Shown: positions 45,420 through 54,379 of the stretch, piece by piece
Layout of the letters: every line of letters begins with the position of its first letter
Position numbering within the stretch: position 1 is the stretch's first letter
From: Candidatus Thiothrix sulfatifontis
GTDB taxonomy: Bacteria; Pseudomonadota; Gammaproteobacteria; Thiotrichales; Thiotrichaceae
Assembly: GCA_022828425.1 (NCBI GenBank)
Contig: CP094685.1
Span: 1,240,001-1,304,000 of the forward strand
Direction: 5' to 3'
DNA: 64,000 nt
Position numbers and translations under genes: made by a program
Notes under the pieces: generated by a model
What the model was told of the DNA's origin: nothing
Databases searched by the model: none
Seen by the model: the letters and a program-made list of their open reading frames with translations, nothing else

Positions 45420-46550
45420 GTTAGGCTGCATCCATTGCTCCAGATGGCTACGCAGTTGTTGCAGTTGCGTGCCATGCAGCACCTTGATGCGTAAGTCTTT
45501 GGCTCGCTGCATGTCGTAATCCGGCAACGGTTTGTAGCTGACCAGCATGGCACGCGCTTGCAGGCCACCAATCGCATCCGCCAGACTGTCGAGTTTGTAG
45601 AGCGTTTCCGCCCCGCTGTGGCTATCGCCGCGCTTAAAGTTTTTGGCTTTGCATTCAATCAGGTGCAAGCGATTATCCGCTAAAAACACCACATCCAGTT
45701 CATTGGGGATTTTGCCGGGGTCACGTTCCACTGACAGGCTTTGCGCGGTGTCTTGAATCGACGGAAGCTGTTTTTTCAGGCTGTTCACCGTGGCAAACAC
45801 GTACTGTTCCAACCAGCCACCGTTGGCAAAAAAGCGGGCTGATTCGCTGCTGAACACCAGACGTTGATCCTGTTGTTGCAATACACCGATCTGTTCGAGT
45901 CGGTCGAGCAAGTCTTGCAAGGCATCAAATCGCTGGTGTTGCTTGTCCAGTACCTCCGAGCGCAGGCTACGTTCCGCTGTATTGGCATACCAGTTCAATA
46001 CACCGAGCGCCCCGGAAAAATACTGGATGTGTTGAATCAGCTCCTGCGCAAAGTCACGGTAATCCGGCGGCACTTGCACTGACCCACGTTCCGTTACCCG
46101 TCGCCCGTGTGCTTGGATGAAGTGTGGAATACGGATACGCTGTGCAAGCTGATGGCGGGCTTGACCCGTTGGATGCATCCAGATGATTTGGTCTTTTTCC
46201 GGGTGCACATAGAAAATGGGTTTGTCCAAGGCGCGAAAGGCTTCATAAGCGGCAATGCTCATCGGCTTGGTTCCGCCCGTGGCATTCAGCATGATGTTTT
46301 CATCATCGTGTTGCACCAGCAAATCCAGCACCCGGTCGCGGATGTGTTCGATATTCCACGGGTGTTCAATTGACCAACGCGATACTTTGACACCTGCTGT
46401 CGCTTTCAGGACTTGTTCCAGCCAGTCTGCACGGGTTTGCATGTCAGGGCTGACCAGCAGGATAACTCGGTCAGGGCGGATGTCGGCATCCAGCGTGGGC
46501 GTAATATTGGGTGTTGCTTGCCCAGAAACGAGGTAAAGGTGGGTTTTCAT
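45417..46550 (-). CDS. Card1/Can2-like CARF nuclease (DUF1887)
   Basis: A 377-residue effector of type III CRISPR systems. The N-terminal CARF domain carries the ligand loop NATGGTKPMS (residues 89-98). The C-terminal PD-(D/E)XK nuclease domain has GGWLEQYV (residues 244-251), Asp286 in NELDVVF and the E-x-K pair Glu299/Lys301 in LIECKAKN. Characterised relatives Card1 and Can2 are switched on by cyclic tetra-adenylate and cut RNA and/or single-stranded or supercoiled DNA. All key residues are intact. Its start overlaps the csx16 stop by 4 bp. Confidence 0.92.
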   Translation of the reverse strand: MKTHLYLVSGQATPNITPTLDADIRPDRVILLVSPDMQTRADWLEQVLKATAGVKVSRWSIEHPWNIEHIRDRVLDLLVQHDDENIMLNATGGTKPMSIAAYEAFRALDKPIFYVHPEKDQIIWMHPTGQARHQLAQRIRIPHFIQAHGRRVTERGSVQVPPDYRDFAQELIQHIQYFSGALGVLNWYANTAERSLRSEVLDKQHQRFDALQDLLDRLEQIGVLQQQDQRLVFSSESARFFANGGWLEQYVFATVNSLKKQLPSIQDTAQSLSVERDPGKIPNELDVVFLADNRLHLIECKAKNFKRGDSHSGAETLYKLDSLADAIGGLQARAMLVSYKPLPDYDMQRAKDLRIKVLHGTQLQQLRSHLEQWMQPN

Positions 46551-46843
46551 ACGGCTTTCCGTTGTGCCGCATAGCCTTCTAACCGCGCCCCGTAGGTACG
46601 CATATCTTCCGCCGTCAATTCCTTACCCCGCGCATCCGCTGGCAATTCCAACGTCAGGTGAAAATACGTGCCGCCCCGCGCATTCACTTCCGCCACCAGA
46701 TTGATCGGCAACGTGCCAAGGATTCTGTCACCCGGCTGCACGATAGCCACATCGAAATGCGCCAGCCGCTCATCGACGTGAAAGCCTTCCGATTCTGCCC
46801 AATCGACCGCACCGGGGTGGCGCGAGATGAAGTAAGTGGTCAT
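46547..46843 (-). CDS. csx16: Csx16, CRISPR-associated small protein
   Basis: A 98-residue Csx16: TTYFISRHPGAVDWAESEG, HFDVAIVQPGDRILGTLPINLVAEV, HLTLELPADARGKELTAEDM. The family is found only with type III loci and has been proposed to be a ring nuclease that degrades cyclic oligoadenylate, which would turn off Card1 encoded directly downstream. It is the first gene after the conserved palindrome at 46917-46930. Confidence 0.9.
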   Translation of the reverse strand: MTTYFISRHPGAVDWAESEGFHVDERLAHFDVAIVQPGDRILGTLPINLVAEVNARGGTYFHLTLELPADARGKELTAEDMRTYGARLEGYAAQRKAV

Positions 46844-46884
46844 GGTTTCCCCTTGTTGTATCCGCGTTATGTTAGAAAAACCGC

Positions 46885-46930
46885 AGTGTAAAGCAGGGCA
46901 GGGGGCGGCGCGAGGTTGGCAAGCTTGTCG
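46885..46930 (-). promoter_or_regulatory. Putative CRISPR-regulon activator site and promoter (site C, csx16-card1)
   Basis: CGACAAGCTTGCCA (46930-46917, minus strand; 12 of 14 bases as in the perfect palindrome) is followed after exactly 26 nt by TACACT (46890-46885), and 41 nt later by the csx16 ATG. The region between is very GC-rich and has no -35 box. Confidence 0.58.
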
Positions 46931-47055
46931 TGCTATACTTGGCGCATCACCGAAAGCAGGGTTTACCGATTATCTTTCTTGCCATATTGTTGGGAAAACG
47001 CCGTCAGGTTGCCTTCAAATACCAATCCTTCGCCCCACTCACTCAGCCTGATCAT

Positions 47056-47364
47056 CTAATCTTCTTGGGATAAATCAACTTCGCATAAATAATCCAGATG
47101 CATATCTCTTTCACCATCTGCATCCAGAGCGTATAGACCCATAAGTTTGAGCATAGCTTTGTTTGCTAAAAGACTGCGAGGCGTTGTTGCCTGAAGTGCT
47201 TCAATTAATTCAGGTGCAAAATTCCACACATGACCATCGTGAGAGTAATAAATGGCGCAAGAGCCACACCTTGATGCATTAGTTTTATTCTTGACCGTGT
47301 TGACATAACCATGACCTCTTAACTTAAAAACACCTTGGTATTGTAGTAATACATGGCTGATCAA
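47056..47364 (-). CDS. Hypothetical protein of about 100 residues
   Basis: An open frame of about 102 residues with a TTG as the best start and no good ribosome-binding site; the frame stays open some 30 codons upstream without a Met. It contains RCGSCAIYYSHDGHVWNF (two cysteines) and an acidic C-terminus. The region is AT-richer than the neighbouring genes. It may be a gene fragment. No family recognised. Confidence 0.35.
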   Translation of the reverse strand: MISHVLLQYQGVFKLRGHGYVNTVKNKTNASRCGSCAIYYSHDGHVWNFAPELIEALQATTPRSLLANKAMLKLMGLYALDADGERDMHLDYLCEVDLSQED

Positions 47365-47699
47365 GCTAAAAATAAATAGCGAAGGCAGTAGATCAAGGTG
47401 AGGCGAAGACGGTGGAGGGGTGGAAAAGCGAGGTGTTGGTTTAAGCCAACCACGCCTTTATTGCGCCCGCTTTTGACCTCAATCGCCAGCAAGCAGATGC
47501 AGGAAGCGGCGTGGTTGTTGCAAACGGCTGGTAAGCTGCGCCAGTTGCGGGCGTTGGTGCATGTGGCTCTCCGAATTACTCAGTGTGTTGAGTAATTTTA
47601 CTCAGTAACAAATGAGTCTTCAATGCTTATTGACTCTTGCATACAAACGCCTAGACTCAATGGTTAAGTTTGACTTTCCAATTTTCTAACGTTTAGGTG
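47365..47699. other. Intergenic stretch with direct and inverted TTACTCA motifs
   Basis: I find no convincing gene in these 335 bp. Around 47430-47450 there is a small hairpin (GTTGG..CCAAC). At 47574-47597 an inverted repeat with 9-bp arms (AATTACTCA / TGAGTAATT) is followed by another TTACTCA at 47598-47604, about 95 bp before the toxin-antitoxin pair. A short open frame over 47478-47590 could be a remnant of a lost gene. Confidence 0.4.
47574..47604. promoter_or_regulatory. Possible operator of the AbrB-type/PIN toxin-antitoxin pair
   Basis: Three copies of the heptamer TTACTCA (two facing, one direct) lie within 31 bp upstream of the antitoxin gene. SpoVT/AbrB-type antitoxins usually repress their own operon by binding such repeats. 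The assignment is by position only. Confidence 0.4.
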
Positions 47700-47975
47700 A
47701 TGCCCGTGACCTATGTTCAGGTAAAACACAAATATCAGGTGACGATTCCCGCAGCCCTGCGCAAACGCCTCAACCTGCACGAAGGCGATATGCTGGAAGT
47801 ACGGGAACAGGATGGATTGCTGGTGTTAGTTCCCCAAGCGGTGAGCCAACGTCCGGCTGTACAACCCCGCAGCCCCTTGTTGGCAATGATTGGGGCGAAC
47901 AAGGGCAGCAACCTGTACAAATCCGCGCAGGATGCCGATAACTTTATCCGCAAGCTGAGGGATGAATGGAACTGA
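47700..47975 (+). CDS. SpoVT/AbrB-type antitoxin (VapB/MazE-like)
   Basis: A 91-residue protein with a swapped-hairpin AbrB DNA-binding domain at the N-terminus (VKHKYQVTIPAALRKRLNLHEGDMLEVREQDGLL in part). A C-terminal tail (SAQDADNFIRKLRDEWN) should bind the toxin. Possible starts are GTG 47697, ATG 47700 and GTG 47706; the AGG at 47695-47697 is best spaced for 47706. It overlaps the PIN toxin gene by 10 bp. Confidence 0.85.
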   Translation: MPVTYVQVKHKYQVTIPAALRKRLNLHEGDMLEVREQDGLLVLVPQAVSQRPAVQPRSPLLAMIGANKGSNLYKSAQDADNFIRKLRDEWN

Positions 47976-48406
47976 GCAGCATTGGCAAGGGTATTTTTTA
48001 TCTGGATGCCAATGCGTTTATTTATGCGCTGGAAGCACACCCCGAATTTGTCGGGCAGGTAACAGCGTTGTTTGAAGTGATTGCAGCGACAGGCAGTATC
48101 AGTGTCACCAGTGAGCTGACTTTGGCAGAGTGTTTGGTCAAACCGTTCGAGAAACAGGATGTCGGGTCACAGATGCAATATGAGCAGCATATCAGCCCGT
48201 CTGAGGCGTTGCTGGTCATTCCGGTATCACGCCAAATCCTCAAAGATGCGGCGCAATTGCGGGCGTTTTTCAAGAACAAGTTGCCGGATACCATCCATCT
48301 GATCACCGCACTCACCAGCGGCTGTACCTATTTTGTTACCAATGATGACCGGATCAAGTTTCCGCCACACATCACACCCATTATTATCAGCAAGCTAATG
48401 CTTTAA
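47966..48406 (+). CDS. PIN-domain toxin (VapC-like RNase)
   Basis: A 146-residue PIN-domain protein: first acidic site FYLDANAFIYALE, conserved glutamate SELTLAECLV, and C-terminal acids KLPDTIHLITAL and FVTNDDRIKF. Such toxins cut tRNA or rRNA and are neutralised by the antitoxin encoded just upstream. It forms a complete toxin-antitoxin pair inside the CRISPR island. Confidence 0.88.
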   Translation: MELSSIGKGIFYLDANAFIYALEAHPEFVGQVTALFEVIAATGSISVTSELTLAECLVKPFEKQDVGSQMQYEQHISPSEALLVIPVSRQILKDAAQLRAFFKNKLPDTIHLITALTSGCTYFVTNDDRIKFPPHITPIIISKLML

Positions 48407-48455
48407 AAATAGCAGGTGGTGAAACTGCACCTCCGAAGGGAGATGCAGCGCATCA

Positions 48456-48641
48456 CTATTTGTATTGCGTCACACGGTGACGTTTCCAGCATTTATGGTG
48501 ATAACAGGCCTTGATTTTGTCATCCCACGCATTAGCAAGACCTTTAGGGCAGCGCTTGGCGCGAGGTTTAACATCTTGGTCAATGGCATCAAAATACAGT
48601 TTTGCTTCACTGTGTGTTTTGGGTTTTTTGAGATACCCCAT
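48456..48641 (-). CDS. Small basic hypothetical protein
   Basis: A 61-residue basic protein (MGYLKKPKTHSEAKLYFDAIDQDVK...), with a cysteine/histidine cluster near the C-terminus (CYHHKCWKRH). A GGAG sequence lies in front of the ATG. It sits between the PIN toxin gene and the distal end of array 2. No family recognised. Confidence 0.45.
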   Translation of the reverse strand: MGYLKKPKTHSEAKLYFDAIDQDVKPRAKRCPKGLANAWDDKIKACYHHKCWKRHRVTQYK

Positions 48642-48841
48642 AACCTTTTCTCCAGTTAGTTAAAGGCTATGAATCTCCTTCGTTTTTTAGACTTAATATA
48701 TTAATCATAAATATTCTCTTTGATTTTTGTCTTGAACTGGGATTTTTAGGATTAAAGGATTAGTGGGATGTAAGTGGGCATCTTGGAAATCTTTTAATCC
48801 TGAAAATCTTAGTTCGGACTAAAAGATTTTGTAATGAAAGA
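48642..48841. other. AT-rich distal flank of CRISPR array 2 with inverted repeats
   Basis: About 200 bp without a gene. AGGATTAAAGGATT near 48748 faces AATCTTTTAATCCT near 48789. Directly after that, AAATCTTAGT faces ACTAAAAGATTT around 48805-48830. These could fold at the 3' end of the array precursor (leftward transcription) and act as processing or termination structure. Confidence 0.35.
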
Positions 48842-49710
48842 GGCTTAATCCCTTTTAAATCAGGGCGGTCTTCAGAATCATCCGAAAGCGATAAAGGCGA
48901 AAGGTTCAAGTCTTAATCCCTTTTAAATCAGGGCGGTCTTCAGAAGCGATAGATCGGGAATTGAATACCACATTTAGGGTCTTAATCCCTTTTAAATCAG
49001 GGCGGTCTTCAGAAGAAATTTGTTTACGAAAAAGGATTAAATGGGAGTCTTAATCCCTTTTAAATCAGGGCGGTCTTCAGAAAGATTTTGGTTATGTTAC
49101 CAAAGTAAACCGCAAAACGTCTTAATCCCTTTTAAATCAGGGCGGTCTTCAGAATGATGTTGAAGATAACTATGCAGGATGGGTAAAGTCTTAATCCCTT
49201 TTAAATCAGGGCGGTCTTCAGAAGTAACTCCTCCTCTCCTAGCGGGTTGGCAGGGCGTCTTAATCCCTTTTAAATCAGGGCGGTCTTCAGAACGATTAAA
49301 TAAGAGGTATCAACCATGTTCACAAGTCTTAATCCCTTTTAAATCAGGGCGGTCTTCAGAATACAACGTCACGTCGGGTAAGAAATACAAAATCCGTCTT
49401 AATCCCTTTTAAATCAGGGCGGTCTTCAGAAAGAAGAGTACACTAAGGTCATGTCATGCTCTCAGTCTTAATCCCTTTTAAATCAGGGCGGTCTTCAGAA
49501 GCCTAAGATGTACCGTAAGATGAAGGAGCAGGCAGTCTTAATCCCTTTTAAATCAGGGCGGTCTTCAGAATTATTGCTGTAAAGCGTGTCGTAAAAAAGC
49601 AGAAAAGTCTTAATCCCTTTTAAATCAGGGCGGTCTTCAGAAGCTGCTGTGTTGACGTTTGGTGCTAAGAAATAGTCTTAATCCCTTTTAAATCAGGGCG
49701 GTCTTCAGAA
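48842..49710 (-). CRISPR. CRISPR array 2: 13 repeats, 12 spacers
   Basis: Same 36-nt repeat as array 1, all with the original T as first base in transcript direction. The leftmost repeat (48842-48877) has one substitution near its end, as expected for the leader-distal terminal repeat. Spacers are 32-36 nt. The leader is on the right (49711 onward). Confidence 0.98.
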
Positions 49711-49893
49711 GGCTCGTGTCTAATCGGCCTTTTGAATCAATGGGTTACAGAGACCCTTAGCAGGAAATTCACTGTATAAAAAGTTGCCTTGGGCGAAAAT
49801 GTATCACTGGCAGATTGTTAAAGAAGCGACACGCTCAGGTTTTTCGTGTTAGTGTGCTGATTTTACAATGATTTTTTGAAAAATGGAAGGATT
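49711..49893 (-). promoter_or_regulatory. Leader of CRISPR array 2
   Basis: About 180 bp similar to the leader of array 1 and ending at the shared GGAAGGATTATTC next to the flanking gene. On the minus strand, CAACTTTTTATACAGTG holds a possible -10 (TATACA) about 60 bp before the first repeat. GCGACACGCTCAGG and TTTTACAATGATT blocks are conserved with array 1. Confidence 0.8.
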
Positions 49894-49916
49894 ATTCGGC
49901 AGTTCCGTTGATACTG

Positions 49917-51164
49917 TCAAACAACAAAGGTCTGCGGGAGCTGTGCCGGAAGTTCGCGCATCCCCAGACCGTTTACTTGCGATAAAATCAATGGAATAAG
50001 GGCATCTTCCATGAATCTTTCGATTTCTTGCCACTTTTCCAGTGAAATGGCTTCAAAACCGTGTGCGAGAATGGAGTAATTCCTGATTTGCAGCCAATTT
50101 TTCAAACGCCCTTCATGATTTTTCCAGAATTCTGCCACTTCCGGCCTACCATGCAATGCTGCCAATTGCCAAGCTTGCATTAATGACGCCAAATATTTAC
50201 CTTTTTGTTCATGCAACTCCATGCCTTCAGGGATTTTATCCGCTGGAACCTCACTGGTTTTGATATTGGCTTGCGCCTCCAATAACCACTGAGCAGTCCA
50301 CTCAGTCAAGCGGTAAGCACGGGCAGTCGCATCATCATAGCGTTGTTGGGTCGCCCGCCTTTGGGTATTGCGCCACAAATCCAACAGACGACTCGGCATT
50401 TGACGCTTACCTTCACGACACAAATCCCGCAGATTAGCCAAGTAAGGTTTTAACTCATGCTCATAGCGCGGCAGGTTTTGCAGAATTATTTGTGCTGCCA
50501 CATGATCAAAACGATCCCAATGACTAAACGCACGGCTGAGTTCTCGGATAGCGGTCAGTCTGGCTTTGTCTTCGCGATGCGCTGGTTTTTGCTTGCGTAA
50601 TTGTTGCAAAGTATCGTCGTAGGCGTATTGCTGCCAAGCTTCCAAGGCTTGGGTGGCTTTGAGTTTAAAACGGGTACGCCCAATTTCCGCTGTTTGGGAT
50701 TCTTCCGTACCGTCTTTCACCTTATGCAAATCTGCCCGGACTCCTGTGACCAATTGCAGGCTAATGTCATCATGATCCAACGCGGGTAAACACAGCGCTG
50801 CTGACATGGTTTTAGTGCCGCCTGTGTAATCAACAACGATGTTGTCGCCACGTTGCACGTAAACATTAATACACTCGGCAATCTGGCGGTAAGCGTGATC
50901 AAGATCATCGGCGTAAACGCACAAGACCTGATAACGCGCTACTGGCAAATCAAGTTGGGTGGGAATATTGGGCAAGGTTGGCTTCGGGTCATCGCGCCCT
51001 TGTTTGAGGAAGATACCCGCTTTGAGTATTTGCTCGTAAGAACCCCGATTGCCGCCTGCATCGTCTTCCGAACACACAAACAGCACAAAGTCCGGCTCAT
51101 TGTCTTGGATGGCTTTGATAATCGGTTGGTGTGAACCACCGACAGTGCAAATTAGTGTTTTCAT
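49917..51164 (-). CDS. CARF-HEPN RNase, Csm6-like (TIGR02710-type)
   Basis: A 415-residue type III effector. The N-terminal CARF domain has LICTVGGSHQPII and the ligand loop DYTGGTKTMS (residues 112-121). The C-terminal HEPN domain contains the RNase motif Arg361-x6-His368 in RNYSILAHGF. Such enzymes are activated by cyclic oligoadenylate from Cas10 and cut RNA without sequence specificity. The gene follows the TumA-like gene by about 20 bp, and its 3' end faces the leader of array 2. Confidence 0.87.
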   Translation of the reverse strand: MKTLICTVGGSHQPIIKAIQDNEPDFVLFVCSEDDAGGNRGSYEQILKAGIFLKQGRDDPKPTLPNIPTQLDLPVARYQVLCVYADDLDHAYRQIAECINVYVQRGDNIVVDYTGGTKTMSAALCLPALDHDDISLQLVTGVRADLHKVKDGTEESQTAEIGRTRFKLKATQALEAWQQYAYDDTLQQLRKQKPAHREDKARLTAIRELSRAFSHWDRFDHVAAQIILQNLPRYEHELKPYLANLRDLCREGKRQMPSRLLDLWRNTQRRATQQRYDDATARAYRLTEWTAQWLLEAQANIKTSEVPADKIPEGMELHEQKGKYLASLMQAWQLAALHGRPEVAEFWKNHEGRLKNWLQIRNYSILAHGFEAISLEKWQEIERFMEDALIPLILSQVNGLGMRELPAQLPQTFVV

Positions 51165-51183
51165 GCGGTGTTTTTATCCCAAG

Positions 51184-51549
51184 TTAAGCGGCAGCTTGCA
51201 ACGGCAAGCGCACATCAATTTCATCCCAAGGCACGAAGACCTTACCGTGTTTGTCTTTCTCGATCACCAGCCATTCGCTGAGCAAGGCGACATCCTGATG
51301 TACATTGCGGTAGTGGCGATCCAGCCGTTTTGCCAGTTCGTAGATGGAAACCGCGCCGAGTTTCTTGAGTTCGCTGATCAACTCCCAGCGTTTGGGGGTG
51401 AAGACCTTGGCGAACTGCGGCACGGTTTCAAAGCCGATGCTGAAATGGGGCGCGATGGCTTGGCCTGCTTCGAGCTGTTGCAGGGTTGCGCTAAAGGTGG
51501 CTAGGGCAGCAGTGGCGGGTTGAATTTCGACGTGTAGTACATGGCTCAT
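51184..51549 (-). CDS. tumA: TumA-like HTH antitoxin
   Basis: A 121-residue winged-helix protein (RWELISELKKLGAVSIYELAKRLDRHY, then a wing with WLVIEKDKHGKVFVPWDEIDV). It is of the HVO_A0114/MarR-like type found as antitoxin partner of DUF6516 toxins. Its ATG overlaps the toxin stop (ATGA). In such pairs the toxin gene comes first, as here. Confidence 0.8.
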   Translation of the reverse strand: MSHVLHVEIQPATAALATFSATLQQLEAGQAIAPHFSIGFETVPQFAKVFTPKRWELISELKKLGAVSIYELAKRLDRHYRNVHQDVALLSEWLVIEKDKHGKVFVPWDEIDVRLPLQAAA

Positions 51550-51833
51550 GATATTGCACCCTCTAGGTCACGTTTGAAGTCTGCCAATAGCGTTGGTACA
51601 TTGTTGAAAACATAAGCGACTTCCAGCACCCCCATATGTTTATGGTCGCCTTTGCCGCGTTCGTTGTCATAACCGATCACACGTTTACCCTCAACGATGT
51701 AAACCAGACGGTATTTGTACGGATGTTCGGAGGGCGGTACAGGTGTTGGAACTTCCCATACCACGCCTTCAATAATTCCGTCACCGTAGGCTTGGCGGAA
51801 CTTGTGGAGCAGCTTTGCTTTCGATTCTGGCAT
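51546..51833 (-). CDS. tumE: TumE-like DUF6516 toxin
   Basis: A 95-residue DUF6516/TumE protein: VVWEVPTPVPPSEHPYKYRLVYIVEGKRVIGYDNE in part, and the invariant GKGDHKHMG. It is thought to act as an RNase-like toxin. It lies 55 bp after csm5 on the same strand, between the interference genes and the Csm6-like effector gene. Confidence 0.85.
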   Translation of the reverse strand: MPESKAKLLHKFRQAYGDGIIEGVVWEVPTPVPPSEHPYKYRLVYIVEGKRVIGYDNERGKGDHKHMGVLEVAYVFNNVPTLLADFKRDLEGAIS

Positions 51834-51888
51834 GATGCGTCATTCTTGTGGGGTTTGTAAAGCCATATAGGGTATACTAAGCATGATG

Positions 51889-53450
51889 TTATATCCAAAC
51901 CCTGACTAAATCTTTACCATTAACTTCGGCGTTGACTTTGATGCGTGAGTTGGGCTTTTGCACCTCTTTTCTGATGTTTTCTGCTAACGTTTCCAGTAGT
52001 TCACGTCCTTTAGGCTGGTAAGCGTAAGCAATTGGCTTGCCCTTTTGCTCAAGGTGCAATGTGCCATTTTTAAGATTAAATTTCAGGTATCCTTCAATGG
52101 CTTGCGGTTGAGATTCGGCAATAATCGCGGCTTGTTGTGTCTGCAATACTGCACTGTGTTTGCCGCTGGCTTGCTGCAATTTTTCCTGCCGTTGCTGGTC
52201 TTTGTCCTGCCAAGGTTTCATCAATGTTTGCAGTTCGGCATCGGAGGCATCATCCAGTTCCACCAATACCCAACCGAAAGGCAACATCCCGCTACGGTCT
52301 TTTTCAGTGTTGGCTGCCAACCATACGGTTTTAGCTTCTGCTTGGTAAGAAGATTTTTGTTTGCCGTCTGCACCTTTACCTTCCAGTATTTTGATACTGC
52401 GGACACCTTCGATGGTGACAGATTCAGCCCCGCTATGCCGCCCGACGCGTAGCAAAAAGGCTTTGCCTGCTTTCATTTTCTGGTAAATCACGCCACTGGT
52501 AATGGCTTCGGCGAGTTTTTCCCAGTCCGGGTGCAGATAGCGACGTTCCCGTAAAACTTTCATTTCGGCGACGAAACGCTTGTGATAGAAATAATTGCAA
52601 GTAGAGGCAATATCTTGCACCGTCCAGCGTAATTCTTTGGTTGGTGTGCCTTTGCCTGTCATGCCTTGCAAGTCTTGCACGCTCAATGTGCCACCAAAAC
52701 TGCGGTAGCGTAGTGCTGGCAAACATTCCAGAAGCTGGTAAAGGTTTTGGGCTTCAGCTTGTGATTGCACAATTTGCCCGTCTTTGACGACTTCTTTTTT
52801 CTTACGGTCAACGGCGAAGCGGATTTCACTACCAAAGAGTGTTGGGGTCTGGTAATTCGCATCGCCCAAGCTGATTAGCCGCATTGGGTCAGTGGCAAAT
52901 TTACCCTGCATCAAACGTTCTTGTAGTTCTCTATTTTTTTCATTCCGGTGCTGCAATGGTTTCCCATCATTCACATCATCCAGCAAAGCAGTGCGGATTG
53001 CGCCTTTGATACTGCTACCGGGAATAATGGATGCCGGCTATACGGGTTGAAAAAGGTGCGCTGGATTTCCAACTTGTTGACCACGCTTTTGCCACCGCTT
53101 TCACGGTTGGCACTTTGCCCAACACGCTTCTGGTACAAATCAAACACCCCAGCACTGACAGGCAGGAAATGGCTGGATGCAGCCGCCAATGGCTTGCGGT
53201 TGTTGTAGAAGAAATCCTGTACCTGTTTGATCATGTCTTCGGCGCGGCGAGTCGGTTTACTCACCATCTCCAACAGGTCTTTACGTTGCCGTTCGGTCAA
53301 AACACGGTTGGCGACATCGCTGTCAAACGCAAACAGGGCTTCCTCTTCCATCACGTAATTGGTGGGTTCGTAGTCTTCGCCGATCCCCACATGCACAGGT
53401 GATAACGGCGTGATGTGCAGGGTGACGCTTTCCATTGTGTTGGTTTTCAT
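51889..53450 (-). pseudogene. csm5: csm5, type III-A RAMP protein, frameshifted
   Basis: The N-terminal part (53450 to about 53020) is Csm5-like: LHITPLSPVHVGIGEDYEPTNYV, the first RAMP half. It then runs out of frame and stops at 52971. The frame open from about 53025 down to 51889 continues directly with IPGSSIKGAIRTALLDDVNDG, the glycine-rich RAMP loop, and the rest of Csm5. One base is missing near 53020-53030 (in the sequence coding HPL-IPG). Joined length is about 520 residues. It is either a real mutation or an assembly error. It overlaps csm4 by 4 bp. Confidence 0.85.
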
Positions 53451-54378
53451 GCTTGCTCCACCGGCTTAAAGTGAATCGGAATCACGGGCGCGTAGCCTTG
53501 TTGCACCGTTTCAGGAATCTGTTTGGATAATTGCCCGTTTCCACCCAGCCCTTGCCCGATAAACGTGGTCGTTGCACTGAGTTGTGCTGAACTGAAGACT
53601 GCGCCTGTTTTTGCCATTAACACAGGTGTTTTGAACGGTTTACCCGCTTGTACAGCCTGCCCACCGTGCCGCCCGAAACGGGTAAAAAGCTGGTAATAGC
53701 TGTTGGCTGCATCAAAGTTCAAACCTTGAGGCGCACTGGGGGCAAGCGTCAGCACGGCATTGGCGTTTGGATTGGCTGGCAAGGCTTGAGTGGTCGTTGC
53801 CTGCACTTCAAATTTGCCTAAACCAACACTGGCATCACGCCCGAAACCCACATTCCCCATTTGCTCGAAAAGCTGTGTTAGTGTTTCCGCCGTTAATTTG
53901 CTCTCATCAAAAACCACGTGCACATCCAGCAAGGTATCTGCTTTGTACCAGTGTTGATCCAGCGCATAGGGGCAAAACCATCCCCGGTTGTACCTGTTAA
54001 ACGGCTGATGCTGTTGTGTTGCTGAAGGTGTTCTTCAATGAAATCCTTCGCTTCACACACTGACAACCAGTCCGCAAACGGTTTGTCGAGTGCGCTCAAG
54101 GTTAGCCAAGCCTGCTTTTTTACGGCTTTACGGTCGGCATTTTCGATTGGCTGGAAGAAATACAGCGGTACATTCGGGCGTGGCACATAACCGTGTGGCA
54201 AGGCATCGGATACCACTGCAAACGGCTTGCCAGTCGTATAATCGTCGAGCAATTCCTTCAACTTGCTTTCGCCCATGCCATCCCGCAATAACCAGCACAA
54301 CTGTCCAAACAGCGTGTCACCCATCGGCAATGTGCCGAAGGCAGACAGCGGGCGTAATGTCAGGGTCAGGGTTTGCAT
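53447..54378 (-). pseudogene. csm4: csm4, type III-A RAMP protein, frameshifted
   Basis: The N-terminal frame (54378 to about 53972) is Csm4: LRPLSAFGTLPMGDTLFGQLCWLL, PHGYVPRPNVPLYFF, ISRLTGTTGDGFAP. Continuity is lost at a run of four C (53969-53972). The other frame picks up with YALDQHWYKADTLLDVHVVFDE and the glycine-rich VGFGRDASVGLGKFEV, down to the stop at 53447. Restoring a fifth C would fuse them into about 310 residues, the normal Csm4 size. Homopolymer loss can be biological or technical. Confidence 0.85.
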
Positions 54379-54379
54379 A

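Noticed and set aside
49179-49412. Open frame encoding a repeated IPFKSGRSSE-like peptide
   Set aside because: It is simply the translation of CRISPR repeats in array 2.
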